Shown here: positions 1 through 10,275 of the stretch, one piece after another
Layout of the letters: every line of letters starts with the position of its first letter
How positions within the stretch are numbered: the stretch's first letter is position 1
Assembly: GCA_963795555.1 (NCBI GenBank)
Contig: CAWCHZ010000002.1
Coordinates: 1,550,001-1,614,000, forward strand
Length of the DNA stretch: 64,000 nt
Direction: 5' to 3'
Source: CAWCHZ01 sp963795555
Lineage (GTDB): Bacteria; Actinomycetota; Thermoleophilia; Solirubrobacterales; Solirubrobacteraceae
The notes under the pieces: generated by a model
Database searches by the model: none
What the model saw: the letters and a program-made list of their open reading frames with translations, nothing else
What the model was told of the DNA's origin: nothing
Made by a program: the position numbers and the translations under genes

Positions 1-59
1 CGCTGCTCGTCGTCGGCCTCGCCGGCGTGCTCCTCTACTTCCTGATCTTCGCGTCGTGA
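1..59 (+). CDS. nuoL: C-terminal end of NADH-quinone oxidoreductase subunit L (partial)
   Basis: Only the last 18 complete codons are inside the window, reading LLVVGLAGVLLYFLIFAS and then TGA at 57-59. The residues form one hydrophobic helix, as expected for the final membrane segment of NuoL, the distal proton-pumping subunit of complex I. The identification rests mainly on context: nuoM and nuoN follow on the same strand in the usual nuoL-nuoM-nuoN order. The fragment alone would not identify the family. Its stop overlaps the ATG of a micro-ORF that fills the gap to nuoM. Confidence 0.75.
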   Translation, partial: LLVVGLAGVLLYFLIFAS

Positions 60-94
60 TGCCGATGTCCAGCCTCCCCACCAACACCCGCTGA
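59..94 (+). other. Micro-ORF bridging nuoL and nuoM (11 codons)
   Basis: The nuoL stop is TGATG, so an ATG at 59 overlaps it. It opens an 11-residue frame (MPMSSLPTNTR) that ends in TGA at 92-94, one base before the nuoM ATG at 96. Such a frame could carry terminating ribosomes from nuoL to nuoM. It may also be chance; no conservation evidence is available here. Confidence 0.3.
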
Positions 95-95
95 G

Positions 96-1619
96 ATGCA
101 CGCGAGCTCCGACTGGATCCTGTCGGTCCTGATCTGGCTGCCGCTCGCCGCCGGCCTGCTCGGCGCGCTCGCGCCGCGGGGCCTGAGCGGGCGTGTCACG
201 CTGATCGGCTCGTGCGGTGCGCTGGGCATCGCGATCGGCCTGCTGATCGGCTTTCACTCCGGCCAGCACGGGCTTCAGTACGCGTTCGATCGGATCTGGA
301 TCGCCCAGCTGGGCATCCACTACAAGCTCGGCATCGACGGCCTGAACGTCTTCCTCGTGCTGCTGACGGCGCTGCTGTTCAGCGTCGCCCTGATCTGGGC
401 CAACCTGCGCGAGTGGGAGCGACCGCGCACCTTCTACTTCCATCTCGCACTCGCGCAGAGCGCCGTGCTGGGCGCCTTCTGTGCGCAGGATCTGGCGCTG
501 TTCGTCGGCTTCTTCGATCTGATGCTGATCCCGTTCTACTTCCTCATCGGAGGATGGGGTGGGCGCCGGCGCGTCGCCGCGACGACCAAGCTCGTGATCT
601 ACACGTTCGTCGGCTCGCTGCTGATGCTCGCCGGCGCGGTCGCCACCGGCGTGCTCGCCCAGCCCAGCGGTGGCGCGCTGTCCTTCGCGCTGTCCGATCT
701 CGCCGCCCATCCGCTCGCGCGGGGGGACCAGGAGTGGATCTTCCTGCTGTTCGCGGCCGCGTTCTTGGTGAAGATGCCGGCGTTCCCGCTGCACGGCTGG
801 ATGCCCGACGGCTACCGCGCGATGCCGCTGCCAGTGCTCTCGGTGTTCTCAGGGGTGCTGTCGAAGGTTGGCGCGTATGGCTTCCTGCGCATCGTGCTGC
901 CGCTGTTCCCGGCGGCCAGCGTTCACTTCCAGACGCTGCTGCTGCTGATCGCGCTGGCCTCGATCCTCTACGGCTCGGCGATGGCCTTCACCCAGACCAA
1001 CACGCGGCTGATCATCGGCTACTCGTCCGTCGCGCAGCTTGGCTTCATCACGTTGGGGATCTTCTCGCTGCGTCAGACCGGCGCGCAGGGGTCGCTGCTG
1101 CAGATGGTCAACCACGGCCTGGTGACCGCGGCGCTGTTCTTCGTCGTCGCGCTGCTGGTGGCGCGCACCGGCTCCGAGGACCTGCGTGACATGGGCGGCC
1201 TGGCGCTGCGCGCGCCCGTGCTCGCGGCCGTCTTCCTGATCGTCGCACTCGCCACGCTGGCGATGCCCGGCTCGTCGAACTTCGTCGGCGAGGTGTTGAT
1301 CCTGCTGGGCGTCTTCCAGAGCAAGCTGGTCTTCGCGATCGTGGCGTTCACCGGCGTCGTGCTGGCGAGCGTCTACATGCTGCGCGCGTTCATCGGCGCG
1401 ATGCACAACCGCCTTGGCAGCCGCGCCGACTCGCGCGAGCTGACGGTCGCCGACGGCGTCGTGGTGCTGCCCCTGATCGCCTGCATCCTCGGCCTCGCCG
1501 TCTATCCCCAGCTGGAGCTCGAGCGGGCCGAGAGCTCGGTCGGCGCGAGCGTGCGGACGGCGCAGGCGCTGACGAGCACGCCGGTGGCCAGCACGGCGCA
1601 GATCGGGGCCGCGCGATGA
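96..1619 (+). CDS. nuoM: NADH-quinone oxidoreductase subunit M
   Basis: Antiporter-like proton-translocating subunit of respiratory complex I in the cytoplasmic membrane. The 507 residues are hydrophobic throughout, with about 14 predicted membrane helices, the usual size for NuoM. Recognisable family segments include HYKLGIDGLNVFLVLLT near residues 75-91 and VKMPAFPLHGWMPDGYRAMP, whose lysine matches the conserved TM7 lysine. The conserved TM5 glutamate appears to be aspartate here (D141 in FFDLMLIPFYF), which is unusual against the proteobacterial reference. The start at 96 follows nuoL closely, and the gene ends by a 4-nt ATGA overlap with nuoN, indicating one operon with translational coupling. 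Confidence 0.96.
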   Translation: MHASSDWILSVLIWLPLAAGLLGALAPRGLSGRVTLIGSCGALGIAIGLLIGFHSGQHGLQYAFDRIWIAQLGIHYKLGIDGLNVFLVLLTALLFSVALIWANLREWERPRTFYFHLALAQSAVLGAFCAQDLALFVGFFDLMLIPFYFLIGGWGGRRRVAATTKLVIYTFVGSLLMLAGAVATGVLAQPSGGALSFALSDLAAHPLARGDQEWIFLLFAAAFLVKMPAFPLHGWMPDGYRAMPLPVLSVFSGVLSKVGAYGFLRIVLPLFPAASVHFQTLLLLIALASILYGSAMAFTQTNTRLIIGYSSVAQLGFITLGIFSLRQTGAQGSLLQMVNHGLVTAALFFVVALLVARTGSEDLRDMGGLALRAPVLAAVFLIVALATLAMPGSSNFVGEVLILLGVFQSKLVFAIVAFTGVVLASVYMLRAFIGAMHNRLGSRADSRELTVADGVVVLPLIACILGLAVYPQLELERAESSVGASVRTAQALTSTPVASTAQIGAAR

Positions 1620-3253
1620 GCGTGCTGCTGGCGACCGTCAAGGGACCGCACGTCGACTTCGCGGCGCTCTCGCCGATCCTCGCGCTCGCTGGCGGCGCGA
1701 TGGTCGTCCTGCTGGTCGGGCTCGCGCGCGCTCCGCTGGCGCGGCGCACGGCCGTGCCAGCGCTGTCGGCGCTGACGTTGTGCGCGGCGATCGGCCTGAC
1801 GATCTGGCAGTGGCACGCCAACCATGCGATCGTCTCCGGCGCGCTCGCGGTCGACGACCTCGCGCTGGTGTTCGACCTCGTCTTCTACGTGACCGGCCTG
1901 GCCGTCGTGGTCCTCTCGCTTCGCGATGTTGCCCCGCGCGTCGCCGGCGAGGGCGAGCACCACAGCATGCTGCTGTCCTCGATCGCCGGCATGGCGCTGC
2001 TGGCCGGCGCGCAGAACCTGATCACGCTGTTCATCGGCTTCGAGCTCCTGTCGATCCCGCTCTACGTGCTGTGCGCGACCGAGCTGCGGCGCGCGACCTC
2101 GCTGGAGTCCGGCCTCAAATACCTGGTCGTCGGCTCCGTCGGCTCGGCAACGCTGCTCTATGGCCTGGCGCTGGTCTACGGCGCGACGGGCGCCACCGAC
2201 TTCACGGCGATCGAGCAGGTGGTGCAGGGTGGGCTGGGAACCGGCCTGGCCGGCAACGCGATGTTGCTGACTGGTGTCGGCATGGTCGTCGTCGGACTCG
2301 CGTTCAAGGCCTCGGTCGCGCCGTTTCACCAGTGGACCCCGGATGTCTACGAGGGCGCTCCGACGCCGATGACGGCGTTCATGGCGATCGCGACCAAGGC
2401 GGCCGCGCTGGCGATCCTCGTGCGCATCTTCGACGTCGCGCTCGTCGACACCCAGGCCAGCTGGGGACCCGCGCTGGCGGCACTGGCAACGATCACGATC
2501 GTCGTCGGCAACGTCGGCGCGCTCGGGCAGTCCTCGCTGAAGCGGATGCTCGCCTACTCCGGCGTCGCCCAGGCGGGCTACCTGATCGCCGGCGTGGTCG
2601 TCTCCACCCAGCTCGGCGTACGTGCGATCGCGTTCTACCTGGCGGCGTACCTGGCTATGAACCTCGCCGCCTTCGCGGTCGTGATCGCCCGCGAGCGCGA
2701 GACCGATCGCGGCGACGAGATCCGCGCGCTGGCCGGGCTGGGGGCAACGCGGCCGCTGCTGGCCTGGCCGATGACGATCGCGATGCTGTCGCTGGCCGGC
2801 ATCCCCGCGACCGCCGGCTTCATCGGCAAGTTCTATCTGATCAGCGCCACCGTCAACGGCGGCTACGCCTGGCTGGGGGTGGTGATCGCGGTCGGCTCGA
2901 TGATCTCGCTCGGCTACTACCTGCGGGTGGTCGCTGTGATGTGGATGCGCGAGGAGGGTGCACCCCAGCCCCGCGCCGAGGCGATCGAGCGCGGCGGGCG
3001 CGCCGGCGAGCGGGTGGGCGCCCATCCGCTGATCGCCGGTGGCTCGCCCGAGGCCGATGCGGAGCTCGGCGGCGCGCTGGCCCCATCGGGCGCGGCGACC
3101 AGCGGGGCGCTGGCCGGACAGTGGACCCGGACGCCGGAGGTCACGGCGGTCGCCGTGCTGTTCGCGGCGGCGAGCATCTTCTTCGGGATCGTCCCCTCAC
3201 CGCTGCTGGACCTCGCGCGCGACGCCGGACACGCGCTCGTCGGCCTGCTCTGA
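1616..3253 (+). CDS. nuoN: NADH-quinone oxidoreductase subunit N
   Basis: Third antiporter-like subunit of complex I and the last gene of the nuo operon here. The 545 residues contain about 14 membrane helices. Family motifs are visible: FIGFELLSIPLYVL with the conserved glutamate, and FKASVAPFHQWTPDVYEGAP with the conserved lysine and histidine. A hydrophilic stretch of about 60 residues (roughly 445-508, rich in Ala, Gly, Glu and Arg) separates the last two helices and makes the protein longer than the E. coli one (485). The start ATG overlaps the nuoM stop (ATGA). A 16-bp repeat array follows the stop codon. Confidence 0.96.
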   Translation: MSVLLATVKGPHVDFAALSPILALAGGAMVVLLVGLARAPLARRTAVPALSALTLCAAIGLTIWQWHANHAIVSGALAVDDLALVFDLVFYVTGLAVVVLSLRDVAPRVAGEGEHHSMLLSSIAGMALLAGAQNLITLFIGFELLSIPLYVLCATELRRATSLESGLKYLVVGSVGSATLLYGLALVYGATGATDFTAIEQVVQGGLGTGLAGNAMLLTGVGMVVVGLAFKASVAPFHQWTPDVYEGAPTPMTAFMAIATKAAALAILVRIFDVALVDTQASWGPALAALATITIVVGNVGALGQSSLKRMLAYSGVAQAGYLIAGVVVSTQLGVRAIAFYLAAYLAMNLAAFAVVIARERETDRGDEIRALAGLGATRPLLAWPMTIAMLSLAGIPATAGFIGKFYLISATVNGGYAWLGVVIAVGSMISLGYYLRVVAVMWMREEGAPQPRAEAIERGGRAGERVGAHPLIAGGSPEADAELGGALAPSGAATSGALAGQWTRTPEVTAVAVLFAAASIFFGIVPSPLLDLARDAGHALVGLL

Positions 3254-3300
3254 GCTCGCCGGAGCGGGGGCTCGCCGGAGCAGGGTACGCCGGAGCGGCG
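3254..3300 (+). repeat. 16-bp tandem repeat after nuoN
   Basis: Immediately after the nuoN stop the sequence GCTCGCCGGAGCGGGG is repeated with one change at 3270-3285, and a diverged third copy follows at 3286-3300. It is one of many short arrays at gene boundaries in this window. Confidence 0.85.
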
Positions 3301-3341
3301 TCTACCATCCCGAGCCCGCCGCAGCCGAGCCCACCGCAGCG

Positions 3342-4130
3342 ATGCACGAGACCAGCCCGACCGTCCACCTGATCGCCCGTCCCGCCGTCGACCTCGACGG
3401 CATGCGCGCCTACCTCACCGACGTCGGCGGCGAGAGCTGGCTCGACCGGCGCGTCGAGGAGGCCGACGGGACCCCCAACAGCGGCGAGCTGCTGGTCGAG
3501 TTCGCCGGTCGCGCCTGCTATCGCAGCTGGGAGCCGGGCCTCAACCCCAACGTCTCGCGCATTCGCACGGACCAGCGTGAGTACTTCGCCAACATCCTGG
3601 CCAGCGCGCACGGCAGCGTGCTCGAGCACGCCAATTACTCCCTGGCGCTGCGCAACGTGAGCCGCGTGGCCACGCACGAGATCGTCAGGCATCGCGCCGG
3701 CTCGGCGTTCAGCCAGGAGAGCCTGCGCTACGTGCGCCTGACGGACATCGGTTTCCGCATCCCGCCGGTGCTCGAGCCGCTGCGCGAGCGTGTCGTCGCG
3801 ATCGTCGAGCAGCTGGAGGAGCTGCAGGTCAGTGCCGCCAAGGAGCTGGGCATCGACGCGGAAGGGGTGCCCTTCCATGTCAAGAAGGAGGTCACCTCGG
3901 CGCTGCGGCGCCTGGCTCCGATCGGGCTGAGCACCGACATCATCTGGACGGCCAACGTGCGCACGCTGCGCCACGTGATCGAGATGCGCACCGCAGCGGG
4001 GGCGGAGGAGGAGCTGCGGCTGATCTTCGACCAGGTCGCCAGGCTGATGTTCGCCGAGGCCCCCGGGCTCTTCCAGGACTTCCGCCAAGCCGACGACGGC
4101 AGCTGGGTGCCCGAGCACCGCAAGGTCTAG
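3342..4130 (+). CDS. thyX: Flavin-dependent thymidylate synthase ThyX
   Basis: Makes dTMP from dUMP using methylenetetrahydrofolate as carbon donor and FAD/NADPH as reductant. The ThyX signature RHRxxS is at residues 116-121 (RHRAGS), followed by FSQESLRY at 123-130, which binds FAD and dUMP. The length of 262 residues is normal for the family. The frame is open further upstream, but ATG at 3342 is chosen because homology begins shortly after it and the extension would run into nuoN. A TACCAT box lies at 3303-3308, about 33 nt upstream, a possible -10 element. The gene is oriented away from the nitroreductase, whose end faces it. Confidence 0.95.
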   Translation: MHETSPTVHLIARPAVDLDGMRAYLTDVGGESWLDRRVEEADGTPNSGELLVEFAGRACYRSWEPGLNPNVSRIRTDQREYFANILASAHGSVLEHANYSLALRNVSRVATHEIVRHRAGSAFSQESLRYVRLTDIGFRIPPVLEPLRERVVAIVEQLEELQVSAAKELGIDAEGVPFHVKKEVTSALRRLAPIGLSTDIIWTANVRTLRHVIEMRTAAGAEEELRLIFDQVARLMFAEAPGLFQDFRQADDGSWVPEHRKV

Positions 4131-4177
4131 CCGTCGCGACTGAGCCGAGTGGCCGCACCGCCGCGCTCGGCGGCCAC

Positions 4178-4897
4178 CTAGCTGGCGGCGCCGAGCGACT
4201 GGCCCCAGCGGTCGAGCGAGGCGAACTCCTCGACCGGACGGCGTTTCAGTCGTGACGGCCAGGGACCCGCACGGTGGCCGACCGCGATGAACGCCGCCAG
4301 CGCCAGCTCGGCGGGAACCTCCAGCAGCTCGCGCACCTCGCGCTCGGCCGGCAGCAGGAGCGTCGTCAGTGCCGCGCCGAGCCCCTCGGCGCGCAGCGCC
4401 AGCAGGAGGTTCTGCACGAACGGGTAGATCGACGCGCCGCCGCTGATCGAGGGGCGCTCGAGCTCGGCGTCGACGATCGCCAGCGCGCTCGTCTGCACCC
4501 AGACGACCAGGTGAACCGGGATCTCGGCGAGGCTGTGGGCGAAGGCGTCGGCGGCGGCCACAGCCCGCGCACGGCCGCCGCGCTCGCTTGCGTCCTCGTC
4601 CGCACAGCCGCCCTCGCGCAGCAGCGCCGCCGCGCCGGTCCGCTCGAGGTAGGCCCGCCAGTGCGGCAGATACAGCTCGGCCAGCCTGGCGCGCCGGTCG
4701 GCATCCTCGACGACGATTACGCGCCAGGGCTGGCGGTTGCCGCCGCTGGGCGCGAAGCGCGCCAGCTCCAGCGCGCGCAGGAGCGCGGCACGCTCGACCG
4801 GCTCGCCGGTGAAGCGGCGGGTCGTCGGCGCACAGCGCATGGCGTCGGCGAGCGGTGCGGGGGCCCCGGGGAGCGGCGCGGGGAGTCCGGGGAGCAC
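4178..4897 (-). CDS. Nitroreductase family protein
   Basis: FMN-dependent NAD(P)H oxidoreductase fold; the substrate cannot be told from sequence. The N-terminal motif CAPTTRRFTGEPV and the segment ARFAPSGGNRQPWRVIVV (FMN-binding region) are typical. The total of 239 residues fits the family. The GTG at 4897 follows the acs stop codon directly (TAG then GTG), so the two genes are probably one transcript. An alternative ATG at 4840 lies just before the conserved TTRRF motif and would remove a 19-residue proline/alanine-rich leader. Family is firm, start uncertain. Confidence 0.85.
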   Translation of the reverse strand: MLPGLPAPLPGAPAPLADAMRCAPTTRRFTGEPVERAALLRALELARFAPSGGNRQPWRVIVVEDADRRARLAELYLPHWRAYLERTGAAALLREGGCADEDASERGGRARAVAAADAFAHSLAEIPVHLVVWVQTSALAIVDAELERPSISGGASIYPFVQNLLLALRAEGLGAALTTLLLPAEREVRELLEVPAELALAAFIAVGHRAGPWPSRLKRRPVEEFASLDRWGQSLGAAS

Positions 4898-6892
<1,995 letters not shown>

Positions 6893-7038
6893 CTGGCTCT
6901 CTCCTCGGATTTTCGGCCATCCACACCGATCCGTCGGCGGCGCTTGACGGCTGCGATCGACCCTCGGGTCGGTCCTACCGCGAGCCTAGCGCGTCAGCGA
7001 CACCGCCTGCGCATGCGTCGCGGCCGGCGCCGGGGGCG

Positions 7039-7917
7039 TCAGCGACGCTTCCGGCGCCTGCGCGGCTGGCCGGTGCCGGGCCCGAGCTCGGGGGCGTCGG
7101 AGGGCTCGTCGCCATCGCGGTTGCGCCGCAGCTCGCCGGCCCGCGCCTGCCGCGCTTCGCGCAGGGCCTGCTGGGTGGGCCAGGGCTCCGCGGCGCCGGT
7201 CTGCCAGGCCTTCGGCAGGCCGTTGCGAGTCCATCCACTGAGCGCGATCGCGAGCGCGATCAGCCAGAACCAGAGCAGCAGCGCGAAGGCGACCGACAGC
7301 ACCCCCGCGCCCACTCCGACATAGCCCAGCGGCACCGAGATCAGCCCGGCGCGCATCGCCTGGAGCGCGATCAGCAGCACGCCGATGCCCCAGGCGAGCG
7401 CGCTCACGTCGTAGGCGACGATCGCGAACACAGAGAACCCGGCCAGCTTGGTGAGGTGCCGGGCCTCGGCATCGGTGTGGGTCGCGAGGGTGGCGAAGTG
7501 ATTGGCCTGGGAGATGTCGTGGACGATCGTGAGGATGCTCATCAGCGGGACCAGGACGGCGCCCACGAGCAGCAGGATCAGCGCGATCCGCGGCGTCGTC
7601 GGGCGGCGAAAATGGGTCGCGCGATAGAGCACCGCGAGCGCGACGGTGGCGATCGGTGTGGCCAACGCCGTGATCAGCGCGATCACGAGCACGGCGCCGG
7701 CATGGCGATGCACGAACAGCAGGCCGGCGGCGTCGCCCTTGGGGGCGTTCGGCAGCACCAGGCGGGCGAGGATCAGCTGAACGAACAGGGGGACGACGCC
7801 GCCGATCGCCGCGGCGATCGTCGCGCGGCGCCGCCATACGCCCTCCCAGCGAAGCTCCTGCTCGACGTCCACGGATGCCTGGGACGCGACGCTCAGCGGC
7901 GTGTCGGGCTGAGCCAC
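7039..7917 (-). CDS. Polytopic membrane protein of unknown function
   Basis: About 292 residues with five or six predicted membrane helices (roughly residues 32-50, 76-97, 112-132, 163-187 and 193-225). The cytoplasmic C-terminus is strongly basic and ends in RRRRKRR. I do not recognise the family. The start is uncertain: GTG at 7917 is taken because the sequence then begins with a short polar stretch before helix 1, but no clear Shine-Dalgarno or -10 precedes it, and GTG at 7872 is an alternative. The frame stays open far upstream across the CBS gene, but that extension has shadow composition. It is transcribed divergently from the CBS-domain gene. Confidence 0.7.
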   Translation of the reverse strand: MAQPDTPLSVASQASVDVEQELRWEGVWRRRATIAAAIGGVVPLFVQLILARLVLPNAPKGDAAGLLFVHRHAGAVLVIALITALATPIATVALAVLYRATHFRRPTTPRIALILLLVGAVLVPLMSILTIVHDISQANHFATLATHTDAEARHLTKLAGFSVFAIVAYDVSALAWGIGVLLIALQAMRAGLISVPLGYVGVGAGVLSVAFALLLWFWLIALAIALSGWTRNGLPKAWQTGAAEPWPTQQALREARQARAGELRRNRDGDEPSDAPELGPGTGQPRRRRKRR

Positions 7918-8110
7918 GTTGGCGGCGAGATCGGCATGGAGGCGAGATGCTATCCATGCGCCGCCGCTGGCAGCGGGCGCCCGCCCGTGCCGGCCGGTGT
8001 GCGCGGGGCGGTGTGCACGCGGCGGTGTACGCGGGGCGGTGTGCGCGCTGGCCCGCGGCGCGCGGCGGCATGCGCGCCGCCACGACGCGCTCATGGCTAG
8101 ACTCGCCACA

Positions 8111-8560
8111 ATGCGCATCCGCGAGGTGATGACGCAGTCGGTGGTCACCGCCCCTCCCGGCGCGACCGTGCGCGAGGTGGCCGAGCTGATGCGCGAGCGC
8201 AACGTCGGCTCCGTCGTGCTGGTCGACGATCGCGGCGTCGCGTGTGGCTTCGTCACCGACCGCGACCTCGCCGTCAACGTGCTCGCGGCAGGGCGAGACG
8301 CCGGCGATCGCGCGATCGACCACGCCTCAGCCCCCGTCGTCACGGTTGGGGCGGACGCCGATCTGCAAGAGGCCGCCGAGACGATGGTGCGCCACGCGAT
8401 CCGGCGCCTGCCCGTGGTCGAGGAGGATCGTCTCACCGGCATCGTGACGCTCGACGATCTGGTTGTGCGCACCGGCGATCCGGAGCTGACCCACCGGATC
8501 ACCACCGACGTCACCCGCGCGGCGCTGCCCGAGTTCTACTTCCACCAGCGCGGCGGCTGA
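8111..8560 (+). CDS. CBS-domain protein
   Basis: 149 residues consisting of two tandem CBS domains, a Bateman module that usually binds adenine nucleotides. The first begins MRIREVMTQSVVTAPPGATVREVAELM, the second around VVTVGADADLQEAAETM, each with the typical GIVT/GFVT-D(R)DL ending. No catalytic domain is attached, so it is probably a small-molecule sensor or regulator. ATG at 8111 is preferred over an in-frame ATG at 8093: a TAGACT box at 8098-8103 ends 7 nt before it, the spacing of a leaderless transcript. The function beyond ligand binding is unknown. Confidence 0.88.
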   Translation: MRIREVMTQSVVTAPPGATVREVAELMRERNVGSVVLVDDRGVACGFVTDRDLAVNVLAAGRDAGDRAIDHASAPVVTVGADADLQEAAETMVRHAIRRLPVVEEDRLTGIVTLDDLVVRTGDPELTHRITTDVTRAALPEFYFHQRGG

Positions 8561-8638
8561 GGGTCCGCCGGCAGTCCCGCGCGGCTTGGCGGGCGGTTCC
8601 CGGCGCCGCCCAGCAGCACAGCGGGCTAGGATGGGGGC

Positions 8639-8905
8639 ATGGAAGGATTCGGTGGCCTCTTCGGCGATCCCGAGGAGCTGCAACGCAGGATGGCGGAGTT
8701 CGCCGAGCAGATGCAGGGCGCCCAGAAGCTCGCCTGGGCCGACAACGCGATCAAGCTCGCCGTCGACATGACGATGGCGGCGATCAACCGCATCAACGTC
8801 CAGGGCAATGTCGACGAGCAGGCCGCTCAGATTCGCTCGGTGATGGCGACCGTCTTCCCCGAGGCGGTCACCCTCGTGCGCGAGGCGCGCGAGGGGCTGC
8901 AGTAG
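8639..8905 (+). CDS. Small conserved-looking protein, unknown function
   Basis: 88 residues, acidic and amphipathic, with helical stretches such as PEELQRRMAEFAEQMQGAQ and a methionine-rich middle. There is no signal peptide or membrane segment. A TAGGAT box at 8627-8632 lies 6 nt before the ATG, so the gene probably has its own promoter and a leaderless mRNA. Codon use matches the neighbours. I do not recognise a family. It ends 7 bp from the convergent bcp gene. Confidence 0.75.
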   Translation: MEGFGGLFGDPEELQRRMAEFAEQMQGAQKLAWADNAIKLAVDMTMAAINRINVQGNVDEQAAQIRSVMATVFPEAVTLVREAREGLQ

Positions 8906-8912
8906 CGACCTG

Positions 8913-9377
8913 CTAGCCCAGCCCCGCGAGCGCGGCGAGCACGACGCGGTCGTGGGTCCGCGGGGAGGCCTTGGGGATCACGGTCTGCACCACGCCGGCG
9001 GGATCGATGATGAACGTCGCGCGCTGGGCGCCCCAGTACTTGCGGCCGTAGAGCGACTTCTGCTTCCAGACGCCGTAGCGCTCGCAGACCGCGTGATCGG
9101 CGTCGGCGAGCAGCGTGAAGCCAAGCCCATGCCTGTCGTCGAAGCGGGCGATCGCCGCAACCGGGTCCGGTGATATCCCCAGCACCACCGTCCCGACGGC
9201 CTCGTAGTCGGCGCGATGGTCGCGTACGCCGCAGGCCTGCAAAGTGCAGCCCGGCGTGCTGGCGCGCGGGTAGAAGTAGAGCACGATGGGACGTCCGCGT
9301 AGCGCCGACAGCGTGACCGGCCGACCATGCTGGTCGGGCAGCGTGAAGTCGGGTGCCTGGGTGCCGGGCTCGATCAT
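8913..9377 (-). CDS. bcp: Thioredoxin-dependent peroxiredoxin, Bcp/PrxQ type
   Basis: Reduces hydrogen peroxide and organic hydroperoxides with thioredoxin as electron donor. The 154-residue protein starts MIEPGTQAPDFTLPDQHG, the usual N-terminus. The peroxidatic cysteine is C44 in ASTPGCT and the resolving cysteine is C49 five residues later (CTLQACG), which is diagnostic for the Bcp/PrxQ subgroup. It is separated by about 40 bp from the Fpg gene upstream on the same strand, so the DNA-repair and peroxide-defence genes may be co-transcribed. Confidence 0.95.
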   Translation of the reverse strand: MIEPGTQAPDFTLPDQHGRPVTLSALRGRPIVLYFYPRASTPGCTLQACGVRDHRADYEAVGTVVLGISPDPVAAIARFDDRHGLGFTLLADADHAVCERYGVWKQKSLYGRKYWGAQRATFIIDPAGVVQTVIPKASPRTHDRVVLAALAGLG

Positions 9378-9417
9378 GCCGTGCCGACCGCCGGCCGCCG
9401 CTCGCCTCCACGGTGCT

Positions 9418-10263
9418 TCATCGCAGCAGCCGCGACAGGCGGCGGTCCTTGAGCACTCGCCCCTCGGTCTGGCAGGCCGGACAGTAGCTCATCACGTAGT
9501 CCTCGTAGTGCACGGCCGCAAGCGTCGTCCTGCAGCGCGGGCACGGCTCGCCGGCGCGACGGTGGACCGTCAGCGGCATCGGCAGCTTGTCGGGGATCGG
9601 CAGCTCGACCACGCGCTCGTAGTGGTCGAGCGCGCGTCCCAGGCAGCCGACGATCGCCACCCGCAGACGCTCGGCCTCGGCGGCCGAGAGGTCATCGCCG
9701 CGCTTGAACGGCGACAGCTTCGCCTCGTGCAGGATCTCGTCGACCCACGAGCGGCCGATCCCGGCGATCACGTGCTGGTCGCGCAGCAGCGCATACAGCG
9801 GACGGGGGGCCGCGAGCAGATCGGCCAGCGGCGGGGGCTCGGGCCAGGCCTCAGGGCCCAGCTCGGCGACGACCTCGTCGTGCGCCAGCACGTCCATGGT
9901 CAGCAGCTTCGCCCAGGCGGCCTGGCGGGTGCCGAACTCGCGCAGGCGCAGCTCGCCGCCGTCGCGCAGGCGCACCAACAGGCGCGAGCTGCGGTCGCGC
10001 AGGCCCGCGCGGCGATCGTAGAGCTGCAGGCGCCCGGCGGACATCAGGTGCACGAGCAGCGACAGCTCACCGCTGAAGTCGACGATCAGCAGCTTGCCAC
10101 GGCGGCGCGCGCCGATGGCGCTGCGTCCAACCAGCGCGTCGAGCGGCGGGGCGAAGGAGCGCAGCGCATTGACGCCGGGAGCCAGCGCCGACTCGACCTC
10201 GCGTCCGGCGAGCGCGGCGCCGAGTCGCCGGACCATGATCTCCACCTCGGGCAGCTCGGGCAT
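9418..10263 (-). CDS. mutM: Formamidopyrimidine-DNA glycosylase
   Basis: Base-excision repair enzyme that removes 8-oxoguanine and formamidopyrimidines and nicks the abasic site. The mature N-terminus PELPEVE carries the catalytic proline and glutamate, and RRGKLLIVDF contains the conserved beta-hairpin lysine. The C-terminal zinc finger is complete: CPRCR near residue 239 and CPACQTEG near 260. The length of 281 residues is normal. ATG at 10263 gives the obligatory MPELPE start. It lies 12 bp downstream of the sixA-like gene on the same strand and is followed by bcp. Confidence 0.96.
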   Translation of the reverse strand: MPELPEVEIMVRRLGAALAGREVESALAPGVNALRSFAPPLDALVGRSAIGARRRGKLLIVDFSGELSLLVHLMSAGRLQLYDRRAGLRDRSSRLLVRLRDGGELRLREFGTRQAAWAKLLTMDVLAHDEVVAELGPEAWPEPPPLADLLAAPRPLYALLRDQHVIAGIGRSWVDEILHEAKLSPFKRGDDLSAAEAERLRVAIVGCLGRALDHYERVVELPIPDKLPMPLTVHRRAGEPCPRCRTTLAAVHYEDYVMSYCPACQTEGRVLKDRRLSRLLR

Positions 10264-10275
10264 GCGCCCTCAACG

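Noticed and set aside
212..1189. Second long frame inside nuoM, and similar long overlapping frames throughout
   Set aside because: High GC keeps alternative frames open; their translations are arginine/alanine/proline-rich shadows and the real frame has clear family motifs.
7919..8110. N-terminal extension of the CBS protein
   Set aside because: The upstream in-frame sequence is an arginine/alanine/cysteine-rich translation of local GTGCGCGGGGCGG-type repeats and would include the promoter box.
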